A DNA stretch of 64,000 nucleotides, taken from assembly GCF_001514495.1 (NCBI RefSeq), contig NZ_BCNM01000011.1:62001-126000 (forward strand), given 5' to 3'. Shown here in pieces: positions 17,577-25,368 of this stretch (its first letter is position 1; each line of letters opens with the position of its first letter). The stretch is from Paenibacillus pabuli NBRC 13638 (lineage in GTDB: Bacteria > Bacillota > Bacilli > Paenibacillales > Paenibacillaceae). The translations under genes and the position numbers were made by a program. The notes under the pieces are model-generated. The model had not been told where the DNA came from. It saw nothing but the letters and a program-made list of their open reading frames with translations, and did no database searches.

Positions 17577-18996
17577 AGATCTACTGTTAATCTACGGCAT
17601 GGTGGCAATCTATTATGTCGTTGCTGTAAATACGCTCTATTTTTCCATTCTGGCTTTATCATTCCGTAACATTTGGACGATCTTCAGGCGATCGCATTAT
17701 TCCAAATACAACACATTGTCAGGCTCGGAACTGGTGCCATCGGTTTCTTTGCTGGTGCCCGCGTATAACGAGGAACTGACGATTATTGAAAATGTGAACT
17801 GTCTGATGACGCTGAATTATCCAACCTATGAAGTCATCGTGGTGAATGATGGTTCGAGCGATACCACCTTAAAGGTGCTGCTGGAAGAATATCGTCTGAA
17901 GCCGGTACCCAACACGAAGATTCGGGGTAAGATTGCCTGTCAGAAAATTCGCGGGATCTACCACAATCCGGAATTCCCGGACCTGTATGTCATCGACAAG
18001 GAAAACGGCGGGAAGGCCGATTCCCTTAATGCCGGAATTAACCTGTCCCATTATCCATTGATCTCATCCATTGATGCCGACTCTTTGCTGGAGAAGGATG
18101 CCCTGATCCGCATGGCACGCATGTATATGGAGAATCCCGAAGAGACCGTAGCGATTGGCGGGGATGTACGCATAGCGAATGGTTGCAAAATCGAAAACGG
18201 GGCAGTGCAGGACGTTTCACTGCCTCGCAAAATTTGGCCTATGTTCCAGTCCATCGAGTATCTCAAAGCCTTTCTGGGCGGACGGATCGGTTGGAGCCAC
18301 ATGAATGGTCTGATCATCGTCTCGGGTGCCTTCGGCATGTTCCGCAAGGATGCAGTTATCGCGGTTGGTGGATACCGGGACGGATATCCGGGTGAAGACA
18401 TGAACATTATTATCAAGCTTCACCGTTATATGCTGGAAAATAAATTGAAATACCGCGTAGCCTTCTGTCCTGAAGCGGTATGCTGGACACAGGCGCCGGA
18501 TTCCTACCGGATCTTGTCCAGTCAGCGCAAGCGCTGGGGACGCGGAAATCTGAAGAACATGATCGAGAATCGCGGCATGTTGTTCAACCCGAAATATAAA
18601 GTCATGGGCATGCTGACCATGCCATACAATGTCCTTTTTGAAGCGCTGAATCCGTATTTCCGCATTACCGGACTTCTCGCTCTCACGGGATATGTGCTGA
18701 TGGATATGACCCAGTGGCCGGTACTTCTTCTGTTTGGATTGCTCAACCTTGTAAGTGGTTATCTGCTGAGTGTTGGAGCACTGGTGCTCGAGGAAATTGC
18801 ATTCAAGCGGTATAACAAGCTGTCCGATCTGGTCAAAATGCTGTTCTACTCCGCACTGAAATTCGTCGGCTATCATCAGCTCGGCGTGCTGTGGAGATTG
18901 CAGGGGCATATCCAGTTCATGCAAAACAATAACTCATGGGGTACCATGACACGCCAGAGCTGGTCTGAGGAAGAGAAGACAAGCGACGCGGCCTAA
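17569..18996 (+). CDS. Processive family-2 glycosyltransferase, membrane-bound
   Basis: About 475 residues from a CTG at 17569, six bases after AGGAGGGG. The first ATG (17599) has no ribosome site, and the frame upstream reads a natural membrane start, LRDLLLIYGMVAIYYVVAVN. GT-A motifs are the nucleotide-binding PAYNEE, VVNDGSSD, SIDADSLLEKDA, the acceptor-side GYPGEDMN, and QRKRWGRGN. The last is the Q-x-x-R-W signature of processive beta-glycosyltransferases such as hyaluronan, cellulose and poly-GlcNAc synthases. Several membrane segments follow. It probably polymerises and exports a polysaccharide, using sugars supplied partly by the dehydrogenase downstream. Confidence 0.86.
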   Translation: MLRDLLLIYGMVAIYYVVAVNTLYFSILALSFRNIWTIFRRSHYSKYNTLSGSELVPSVSLLVPAYNEELTIIENVNCLMTLNYPTYEVIVVNDGSSDTTLKVLLEEYRLKPVPNTKIRGKIACQKIRGIYHNPEFPDLYVIDKENGGKADSLNAGINLSHYPLISSIDADSLLEKDALIRMARMYMENPEETVAIGGDVRIANGCKIENGAVQDVSLPRKIWPMFQSIEYLKAFLGGRIGWSHMNGLIIVSGAFGMFRKDAVIAVGGYRDGYPGEDMNIIIKLHRYMLENKLKYRVAFCPEAVCWTQAPDSYRILSSQRKRWGRGNLKNMIENRGMLFNPKYKVMGMLTMPYNVLFEALNPYFRITGLLALTGYVLMDMTQWPVLLLFGLLNLVSGYLLSVGALVLEEIAFKRYNKLSDLVKMLFYSALKFVGYHQLGVLWRLQGHIQFMQNNNSWGTMTRQSWSEEEKTSDAA

Positions 18997-19030
18997 GCAC
19001 AGCGTAATCAAGGCAATACAGCAGAAACAA

Positions 19031-19223
19031 TATAGATGTTCAACTAAACATTTACACGAGAACGGAGAGGACAGAAATAACCTGAAGAAGCGAAGCGTTC
19101 GCCTTTATCCCCGGATTTCCCCTTGTCAAAAAAGGAATCAAAAAAATCTGGGGATAACAGCGATCGGAAGGTTGTTCTGTCATCGGAGTGTCAGTGTAAA
19201 TACCCATTAGTTGGACTTGTATA
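19031..19223. repeat. Long palindromic intergenic repeat, copy 2
   Basis: The outer arms TTCAACTAA / TTAGTTGGA and TTTACAC / GTGTAAA enclose GACAGAA / TTCTGTC and a core, GAAGCGAAGCGTTCGCC with TTATCCCCGGATTT, that pairs with AAATCTGGGGATAACAGCGA. Almost the full 193 bp can pair with itself. It is closest in sequence to copy 4 near 25147, including the arms. Confidence 0.82.
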
Positions 19224-19241
19224 GATAACCGAGGGAGAAGG

Positions 19242-20057
19242 GTGGAAAAGAACATGCCAAGTACGGCGACATTGCAGCGTGAGGCTGCCGTTAATGTGTA
19301 CCGCAGTGTAGAACAGGGATTGAAGGAAACGGGTGCCGAAACATGCGGCTTAATGTTCATCCATTGTGCAGGGCAGTCTCAGCTGGAGCAGCAGGTCAGG
19401 ACACATCTGGAGCAGACCAGCGAGTCTGCCTTCCAGGTCTGGGAGGATGGAGCTACACAGGCAATTGCTGTCCTGCTGCCAGGGTTGACACTGGATGAGG
19501 TTCATTATGAGGGGCTTCGCATCAAGCATGAATTGCAGGAGATGGTACCTGGTGCCGATCCGCAAATCACGCTGGCAAGTTTCCCGGCAGGTGAACGTCC
19601 TTCGAAGGCAACCATTCAACATATGGCTGAGTCCGCCAAGCTGGTAGACCCGTCGGAGATTCATATCTACACGCTGGACCAGACGGCAGACGAGCCGGAA
19701 CGAATTTTGATTGTGGATAACGATCCGACAGTACGTGAGTTTCTGCAGCTGCGGCTGAAGATGCAGGGGTACGAAACTTATGAAGCGGTGGATGGATTGG
19801 CTGCACTGGAACTGATTGAGAAAATCACGCCTGACCTGGTGCTGACTGAATTGAACCTGTATGGCATTGATGGCCTTCCGTTCATTCAACATATCCAGAA
19901 CCTGGATGTGGAGCAGCCGCCCAAAATCGTCGTATTGACGGAACAGCGTGTAGAACAAACGATCAGTCAATGCTTCCGCAGCGGAGTCGATGACTATATG
20001 ACCAAACCGTTCTCTCCTGTGGAGCTGGATGCTCGAATCAGGCGCTGCCTGCATTAA
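19242..20057 (+). CDS. Degenerate GGDEF-like / pseudo-receiver regulatory protein
   Basis: 271 residues from GTG 19242. An ATG at 19254 is an alternative. Residues 1-145 have the secondary-structure pattern of a GGDEF domain (AIAVLLPGLTLDEVHYEGLR, PQITLASFPAGE) but no GGDEF motif, so cyclase activity is unlikely. Residues 153-271 are a receiver domain, ILIVDNDPTVREFLQLRL to DYMTKPFSP, with the conserved Thr (VLTEQ) and Lys255. The phospho-acceptor is Glu203 (LVLTELNL) and the second acidic-pocket residue is Asn160. A constitutively active or phosphorylation-independent switch is therefore likely. It is in the polysaccharide cluster and could bind c-di-GMP or a protein partner. Confidence 0.8.
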   Translation: MEKNMPSTATLQREAAVNVYRSVEQGLKETGAETCGLMFIHCAGQSQLEQQVRTHLEQTSESAFQVWEDGATQAIAVLLPGLTLDEVHYEGLRIKHELQEMVPGADPQITLASFPAGERPSKATIQHMAESAKLVDPSEIHIYTLDQTADEPERILIVDNDPTVREFLQLRLKMQGYETYEAVDGLAALELIEKITPDLVLTELNLYGIDGLPFIQHIQNLDVEQPPKIVVLTEQRVEQTISQCFRSGVDDYMTKPFSPVELDARIRRCLH

Positions 20058-20198
20058 GCACCACGAGCAAAGCCAAGAGAAACAATAGTTTTTATCCGTT
20101 AATCATTTCGATTAGACAGACAAGTACATCTATAGACAAACATCTATCAAATGGATTCGTCAATCAACCAAACCAATACACTGCCTGGAGGGAATATC

Positions 20199-21566
20199 AT
20201 GGAGAATCAACAATTCCACACATTACTGAATGCAATTGAAAATAAAGAAGCGGTGCTCGGCGTGGTCGGGCTCGGTTACGTAGGACTTCCACTTGCCGTG
20301 GAAATGGTCAATCAAGGTTTCACGGTAATTGGAATTGATCTGGATGCGTCCAAAGTAGAAAGTATCTATCAAGGAGATTCCTATATTCACGATATTTCGT
20401 CTGAGGAATTGAAAAAAGTAATGCAGAGCGGCCGCTTCCAGCCTACAACGGATTACAGCATGCTGCGCGTGATCGACGCGCTGAGCATCTGCGTACCTAC
20501 ACCGCTTAGTGAAAATCAGGACCCGGATACGTCCTATATCGAGACAGTTGTGGATCAGATTAAACTGCACATGAAACCAGGTATGCTGATTACGCTGGAG
20601 AGCACTACTTACCCGGGTACAACCGAAGAACTGATTCAGCAAAAGCTGGACAAGATTGGACATGAAGCTGGCAAAGACTACTTCCTGTGCTTCTCGCCTG
20701 AACGTGTGGACCCGTCCAACGGACGATTCACTACTTTTAATACACCAAAAGTCATCGGGGGCACAACGGAAGCTTGCCTCAAGCTGGGAACAGCGTTGTA
20801 CAGCAAATACGTTGAAACGGTTGTACCTGTATCTTCACCAAAAGTGGCTGAAATGTCCAAACTGCTGGAAAATACGTTCCGCAGCGTAAACATTGCCTTT
20901 GTGAATGAAATGGCCATGATGTGTGACCGGATGGGCATCGATATCTGGGAGGTTATCGACGCAGCAGCGACGAAACCGTTTGGCTTCATGCCTTTCTATC
21001 CAGGTCCTGGCATCGGCGGCCACTGCATCCCGCTGGATCCGATGTACCTGTCCTGGAAGGCCAAAGGATTCCGTTTCTACAGCAAGTTCATTGAGCTGGC
21101 CCAGTCCACCAACGACAACATGCCATATTATGTACTGAACAAAACATCAACGATTCTGAACGAGTACGCAAAATCGGTACGTAAATCCAACATACTGTTG
21201 CTCGGTATGTCGTACAAGCCGAATATTGCGGATTTGCGTGAATCTCCAGGACTGGAAGTCTATGAACTGTTCAAGGAAGGTGGCGCCAATGTCAGCTATT
21301 ATGACCCACACGCGGATTCCTTTAAGGACAAGCATGGCGAGACCGTATACAGCGAAGTGTTCAACTTGGAGCAGTTCAAAAAGTACGATTGCATCGTGCT
21401 GATCACCAACCACAGCGATTTGCCTTACTTTGATATTGCCGAGATGGGTGTACCGATCCTGGATACACGTAATGCGTTCAAAACGTACACACATTCGCAC
21501 ATTTACAAGATTGGTCACTCGGTACAGCACCCCGTGCTTGAGCCAAGTGAGGCGTTGCTCGTCTGA
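20199..21566 (+). CDS. Nucleotide-sugar dehydrogenase (UDP-GlcNAc/UDP-Glc 6-dehydrogenase family)
   Basis: 455 residues from the ATG at 20199, behind CTGGAGGGAATATC. An ATG 48 bp upstream lacks a ribosome site. The Rossmann motif GVVGLGYVGLPLA opens the NAD domain. STTYPGTTEE and FSPERVDPSN follow. The catalytic Cys lies in PGPGIGGHCIPLDP, and the C-terminal UDP-binding domain begins near LLGMSYKPNIADLRESP. The GHCIPLDP form is typical of WbpA-like UDP-N-acetylglucosamine dehydrogenases more than of UgdH, but substrate cannot be fixed. It would supply an acidic sugar for the processive glycosyltransferase upstream. Confidence 0.9.
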   Translation: MENQQFHTLLNAIENKEAVLGVVGLGYVGLPLAVEMVNQGFTVIGIDLDASKVESIYQGDSYIHDISSEELKKVMQSGRFQPTTDYSMLRVIDALSICVPTPLSENQDPDTSYIETVVDQIKLHMKPGMLITLESTTYPGTTEELIQQKLDKIGHEAGKDYFLCFSPERVDPSNGRFTTFNTPKVIGGTTEACLKLGTALYSKYVETVVPVSSPKVAEMSKLLENTFRSVNIAFVNEMAMMCDRMGIDIWEVIDAAATKPFGFMPFYPGPGIGGHCIPLDPMYLSWKAKGFRFYSKFIELAQSTNDNMPYYVLNKTSTILNEYAKSVRKSNILLLGMSYKPNIADLRESPGLEVYELFKEGGANVSYYDPHADSFKDKHGETVYSEVFNLEQFKKYDCIVLITNHSDLPYFDIAEMGVPILDTRNAFKTYTHSHIYKIGHSVQHPVLEPSEALLV

Positions 21567-21619
21567 GGAATATAACGAACAAGTGGGGCAAACTGTCGCT
21601 GAAGGCAAAATGGGCCATC

Positions 21620-22501
21620 TTGGCCCTGCTGTTCTGCCTGCTTCTTTTGCCCTGGCTGCTCAAATGGTTTTCACATGAGGAACACAAGGCGACCTGGCTG
21701 TGGGACGCTTCCATTATTGCAGAGCAGATGCCCGAGATCGTCTCCTTTTCCAAAGCGCAGGGCGTGGACACCATTTTCCTGCAAATCCAGGATGAGGTAC
21801 CCGATGAGACATATCGCAAGTTCATCGCGGCTGCGAGACAGGCGGAGATTGAAGTGCATGCCCTTAACGGTCATGCAGATTGGGCCTACACGGAGAAGCG
21901 GGAAGAGGGACTTGCTTTTATTGAAAAAGTAAAAGCCTATAATGCAGCTTCTGCCAAAAATGAACGTTTTGAGGGAGTTCAACTGGATGTGGAGCCGTAT
22001 CAGCTAAAACGCTGGGAGAACGAGCAGGACAGCGTCATTGCAGAGTGGAGCGAGAACATGAAGGCGTGGACCCAAGCAGGTGGTGACGCCGGATTGTACA
22101 TGAGCGCTGCGATACCATTCTGGCTGGATGAGCGTGAATCGGCAGAAAGCGAAGGCGGAGGTACATTGAGCCGCTGGGTGATCGACCATTTTGATGCAGT
22201 GGCCATTATGGCTTATCGGGATCGTGGTCAGCAGATGTATGATCTGTCCAAGGAAGAGCTGGACGAAGCGGATGAGCTTGGCAAGAAAGTATGGGTTGGA
22301 GCCGAGCTGGCGGACACGCATGAAGGTGATCATCTAACCTTTTTTAGTAAATCGATTACCAACATGGACGAAGAAATGAAGAAAGTGTTTGATCTCGGCG
22401 CTTCTCATTCCTCTTTTGCCGGCGTGGCAGTGCATCATTATGAAGCGTGGTATGCGAAGGAAAACGGAATCCCTCTGGCTCGAAAGAGCGAGGAGAAGTA
22501 G
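21620..22501 (+). CDS. Signal-anchored TIM-barrel-like protein of the polysaccharide cluster
   Basis: 293 residues from TTG 21620. The frame is open upstream, and KWGKLSLKAKWA before the hydrophobic stretch ALLFCLLLLPWLLKWF looks like the natural cytoplasmic end, so the true start is probably between 21572 and 21599 at a rare codon. The extracellular part has alternating strands and helices (GVDTIFLQIQDEV, IEVHALNGHADWA, FEGVQLDVEPYQL, DAVAIMAYRDRG) like glycoside hydrolases of GH18/GH114 type. The D-x-E in QLDVEPY could be catalytic. It follows the dehydrogenase by about 50 bp and ends the cluster before a terminator. Exact function is unknown. Confidence 0.65.
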   Translation: MALLFCLLLLPWLLKWFSHEEHKATWLWDASIIAEQMPEIVSFSKAQGVDTIFLQIQDEVPDETYRKFIAAARQAEIEVHALNGHADWAYTEKREEGLAFIEKVKAYNAASAKNERFEGVQLDVEPYQLKRWENEQDSVIAEWSENMKAWTQAGGDAGLYMSAAIPFWLDERESAESEGGGTLSRWVIDHFDAVAIMAYRDRGQQMYDLSKEELDEADELGKKVWVGAELADTHEGDHLTFFSKSITNMDEEMKKVFDLGASHSSFAGVAVHHYEAWYAKENGIPLARKSEEK

Positions 22502-22552
22502 TAGCGGCTGTATGTGGTTACAGAAGAACATTGTAAATTGTAAGCAGGAAGA

Positions 22553-22585
22553 GGCAAGTCTCCGGTTAAGGAGGCTTGCCTTTTT
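22553..22585 (+). terminator. Terminator of the polysaccharide cluster
   Basis: GGCAAGTCTCC and GGAGGCTTGCC form an 11-bp stem (one mismatch) followed by five T. It is close to the stop of the convergent araC-type gene and may serve only the plus strand. Confidence 0.88.
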
Positions 22586-22613
22586 GCTATTCGTAGCGTG
22601 CGGCTGCGACACA

Positions 22614-23486
22614 TCAACTTTTGTTACTTTCGGCTGTTCGATATCGGTTGGGGGGCAGACCGACCTGCTTTTTGAATGCTTTGGAGAAAGAAAACAGGTC
22701 AGGGTAGCCCACCGAATGTGCTACTTCAGTTAATGTTAACGGGGTCTGAACAAGCAGCCGTTTGGCCTGATTCATTTTGAGACGTTGAATGTACTGGACA
22801 GGAGACAGACCATAGGCTTTGCGAAACTGTTTGGCAAAATGGGTCCGATCCACGCCAGCATGCGAAGATACGCCTTCCACGGTAATACCTCCAGCAAAAT
22901 GAATATCCATGTACTCCTTGCCCCTTTGCAGCCATGGGGTGGCAGAGTCTGGTTGAAGCACTCGGGTAGCGGGCGATTTGGCAATCCGGTCAAACAATCC
23001 GAGAAAACGGGTAAGTCGTCCCAGGTCGCTTGCGCCACCCTGAGGTTTGCGAACCTCTTCCATAAAAGCACGCATGCCACTTGCCGTCTCCGGCGTGAGT
23101 ACACCTGAACGATGAGGGGCGTCCGGGGTAAGCCCGATTCGTGCCAAAAGTTCAGCTGCATGTGTGCCATCAAAGGCGATGAATATTTTATGCAAAGACT
23201 CCTTTGGGTCGGACCAGTACTCATGGGTAACCTGTGGATACAGGCAGAATGCATCGCGGGCACGCAGGGAGTAACGATGTCCATTCTGTATGAAGGTTCC
23301 CACGCCCTCCAGAACAAAAATCAAATAATGAAAAGGCGTCGTTCGCGGGCCAATATGATAATTGCTCTTGGCTATATTACGACCGATTCGAATCGGCCAA
23401 GCTCCACCGGCTTTCTCGAATTCAGACGGAGTGAAAAAAATAATATCCAAAAACTCGTGGTGGTCCTCCTTCATGCTCTCGGTCAT
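22614..23486 (-). CDS. AraC family transcriptional regulator
   Basis: 290 residues from the ATG at 23486 (MTESMKEDHH), behind AAAGAGGTG. A cupin-like ligand domain (PFHYLIFVLEGVGTFIQNGHRYSLRARDAFCLYP) precedes two helix-turn-helix motifs, GITVEGVSSHAGVDRTHFAKQF and PLTLTEVAHSVGYPDLFSFS, typical of AraC/XylS sugar regulators. It is divergent from the monooxygenase and sugar importer genes, so it may control them. The region between holds a promoter with a palindrome and repeat copy 3. The effector is unknown. Confidence 0.9.
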   Translation of the reverse strand: MTESMKEDHHEFLDIIFFTPSEFEKAGGAWPIRIGRNIAKSNYHIGPRTTPFHYLIFVLEGVGTFIQNGHRYSLRARDAFCLYPQVTHEYWSDPKESLHKIFIAFDGTHAAELLARIGLTPDAPHRSGVLTPETASGMRAFMEEVRKPQGGASDLGRLTRFLGLFDRIAKSPATRVLQPDSATPWLQRGKEYMDIHFAGGITVEGVSSHAGVDRTHFAKQFRKAYGLSPVQYIQRLKMNQAKRLLVQTPLTLTEVAHSVGYPDLFSFSKAFKKQVGLPPNRYRTAESNKS

Positions 23487-23642
23487 CAGGAACACCTCTT
23501 TAATATAAGTATATTTTGTAATCTCTGAACGTTTTCTTTATAACCTATTATACAGGTGGGTTTTGTAAATATTCAAGATCAGGATGACTTATTTCCGTGA
23601 ATTCACCACAAAATGACAAAAATAAATTGCCGCGAAATGACA

Positions 23643-23680
23643 TTGATCACAGACAAATCAATTGGTATGATGTCCATACC
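23643..23680 (+). promoter_or_regulatory. Promoter with overlapping palindromic operator
   Basis: TTGATC (23643-23648) and TATGAT (23666-23671) are spaced by 17 bp. GGTATG and CATACC (23664-23669 and 23675-23680) form an inverted repeat over the -10 and start site, an arrangement expected of a repressor site. The palindrome resembles GntR-type targets more than AraC direct repeats. The first gene downstream is the monooxygenase. Confidence 0.55.
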
Positions 23681-23749
23681 TATTAAACCAAGTTAATTAA
23701 TCGGCATTTGGGAGTATACGTACTATTAAATTCAACTTTAAGAATTACA

Positions 23750-23880
23750 CGGCAACGTAGGGGACAGAAAAGACCTGAAGAAGCGAAGCGTGCGCCTTTG
23801 TCACCGGATTTTCCCTTGAAAAGGGAGTTAAAAGAAATCTGGGGACAAGAGTGATCGAAAGGTTTTCTGTAACCGAAGTG
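23750..23880. repeat. Long palindromic intergenic repeat, copy 3
   Basis: The core GAAGAAGCGAAGCG, then GCGCCTTTG and CACCGGATTT, pairs with AAATCTGGGGACAAGAGTGA. GACAGAAAAGACC pairs with GGTTTTCTGT. A minor inner stem, CCCTTG with AAGGG, is also seen. It is more diverged than copies 2 and 4, and its outer arms are weak. It lies in the leader of the monooxygenase gene. Confidence 0.72.
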
Positions 23881-23933
23881 CTTGAGTGAAACTATTCATT
23901 AGATTAATTTATGACCAGAAGGGATTGACTTGC

Positions 23934-25160
23934 GTGAGCGAACAGGAAGAGATGAAGTTTGGCTGGTTTTTGCCTACAGCAGGAGACGGAAAATATGTAG
24001 GGGTTGCCCCGGAGCGGGAACCGAGCCTCGATTATTTGGTTCAAGTGGCGCAGACAGCGGAGACGGCAGGTTTCGAATTTGTATTGATTCCGACAGGTGG
24101 AGCTTGTCTGGATGCGTGGGTTGTGGGTTCGGCTGTCATGAGTCACACGAAAACACTGCGTCCGCTTGTGGCCATTCGCCCAGGTCTGGTCACGCCTGTA
24201 TTGGCGGCGCGTATGGGAGCGGCACTGGATCAACTGTCTGGCGGTCGTGCCATGATCAATGTGGTGACAGGAAGTTCGGTTCGGGATTTGGAGGAACTGG
24301 GAGATCCGCTGGCTCATGCCCATGATGAGCGTTATGAACGGGCGAGCGAGTACATGGAAGTGATGAAGCGTTCATGGACGCAATCGACTGGACTCAATCT
24401 GACTGAATTTGCCGGAAGCGGAAGCGGTGCTGAGGCGAATGGGGAAGCTGCGGCCGATCAACCATCGGAGTTTAATGGTAAGTATTACAATTTCAAAGGT
24501 CCGGTAGGCATGCCTGAAACGGTGCAAAAGCCGTATCCGCCGTTCTACCTGGGTGGAAGTTCACCGATTGCGAAGCGAGTTGCAGTAGAACATGCCGACA
24601 CATTCCTCATGTGGGGGGAGCCGCATGACTGGATCCAGGAACAGATCGAAGAAATTGAAGTCATTCGCGAACAGATCAAAGAGGAAACGGGACAAGATCG
24701 TCAGCTCCGTTACGGCATGCGTGCACAGGTACTTATTCGGGATACCGAAGAAGAAGCATGGACGGCAGCTTGGGAGATTATAAGCAAAGTTCCACCTGAA
24801 GCGATCGAGAAAGCCAAAGCAGCCTTCGCGGAAACGGATGCAACCAACCAACGCAGACAGAATGAGCTGCGGGAACTGTCCGAGAAGCAGCAGTTCGTCG
24901 TAGGTCCTAACCTGTGGACGGGTTTGTCCGTTGTACGTTCCGGCGGAGCAATCCTCATTGTGGGTACAGCGGAACAGGTCGCAGAACGATTGATGGAATA
25001 TGGGGATCTGGGCGTGACCACCTTCATTCTGTCCGGTTATCCGCATCTGGAAGAAGCCGAAATCTTCGGCCGCACGGTTATGCCCATTATTCGTGAGAAG
25101 TGGAAAACAAGACAGAAGAAGCATCAAGTTACTACTAACCAACTAAGTAAGTTTAACTAA
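23934..25160 (+). CDS. SsuD-like FMNH2-dependent (alkane)sulfonate monooxygenase
   Basis: About 408 residues from GTG 23934 (MSEQEEMKFGWFLPT). An ATG 48 bp upstream has no good ribosome site. The bacterial luciferase-like barrel is clear: LIPTGGACLDAWVVGSAV, AIRPGLVTPVLAARM, INVVTGSSVRDLEELGD, PPFYLGGSSPIAKR, and the C-terminal SGYPHLEEAE. SsuD enzymes cleave sulfite from organosulfonates using FMNH2 and oxygen. Compared with the R-L-H-V motif of E. coli and B. subtilis SsuD, this protein reads R-A-Q-V (YGMRAQVLI), and the variable loop at about 160-200 is longer. A different sulfonate, such as a sulfonated sugar, is possible because a sugar ABC importer follows. No flavin reductase gene is nearby. 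Confidence 0.85.
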   Translation: MSEQEEMKFGWFLPTAGDGKYVGVAPEREPSLDYLVQVAQTAETAGFEFVLIPTGGACLDAWVVGSAVMSHTKTLRPLVAIRPGLVTPVLAARMGAALDQLSGGRAMINVVTGSSVRDLEELGDPLAHAHDERYERASEYMEVMKRSWTQSTGLNLTEFAGSGSGAEANGEAAADQPSEFNGKYYNFKGPVGMPETVQKPYPPFYLGGSSPIAKRVAVEHADTFLMWGEPHDWIQEQIEEIEVIREQIKEETGQDRQLRYGMRAQVLIRDTEEEAWTAAWEIISKVPPEAIEKAKAAFAETDATNQRRQNELRELSEKQQFVVGPNLWTGLSVVRSGGAILIVGTAEQVAERLMEYGDLGVTTFILSGYPHLEEAEIFGRTVMPIIREKWKTRQKKHQVTTNQLSKFN

Positions 25161-25334
25161 TCTTTTTATACGAAAACGGAGAGGACAGAAATAACGTGAA
25201 GAAGCGAAGCGTTCGCCTTTATCACCGGATTTTTCCTTTTAACAAAGGAATCAAATAAATCTGGGGATAACAGCGATCGGAAGGTTATTCTGTCATCGGA
25301 GTGGTCAGTATAAACAATCTTTAGTTGAACTTAT
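25147..25334. repeat. Long palindromic intergenic repeat, copy 4
   Basis: The outer arms TTTAACTAA / TTAGTTGAA and TTTATAC / GTATAAA enclose GACAGAA / TTCTGTC and the core GAAGCGAAGCGTTCGCC with TTATCACCGGATTT, opposite AAATCTGGGGATAACAGCGA. It is close to copy 2 along its whole length. It separates the monooxygenase from the importer operon in the same orientation. Confidence 0.82.
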
Positions 25335-25368
25335 AGAATATTAATCATCCTTCAGGAGGTCTTCGTTC

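Noticed and set aside
18217..18924. 235-codon minus-strand frame
   Set aside because: Antisense to the GT2 gene, whose motifs are conserved on the plus strand.
19350..20054. 234-codon minus-strand frame
   Set aside because: Antisense to the pseudo-receiver gene.
22772..23317. 181-codon minus frame inside the AraC-type gene
   Set aside because: Same strand but a different frame; the AraC frame has the helix-turn-helix motifs and the ribosome site.
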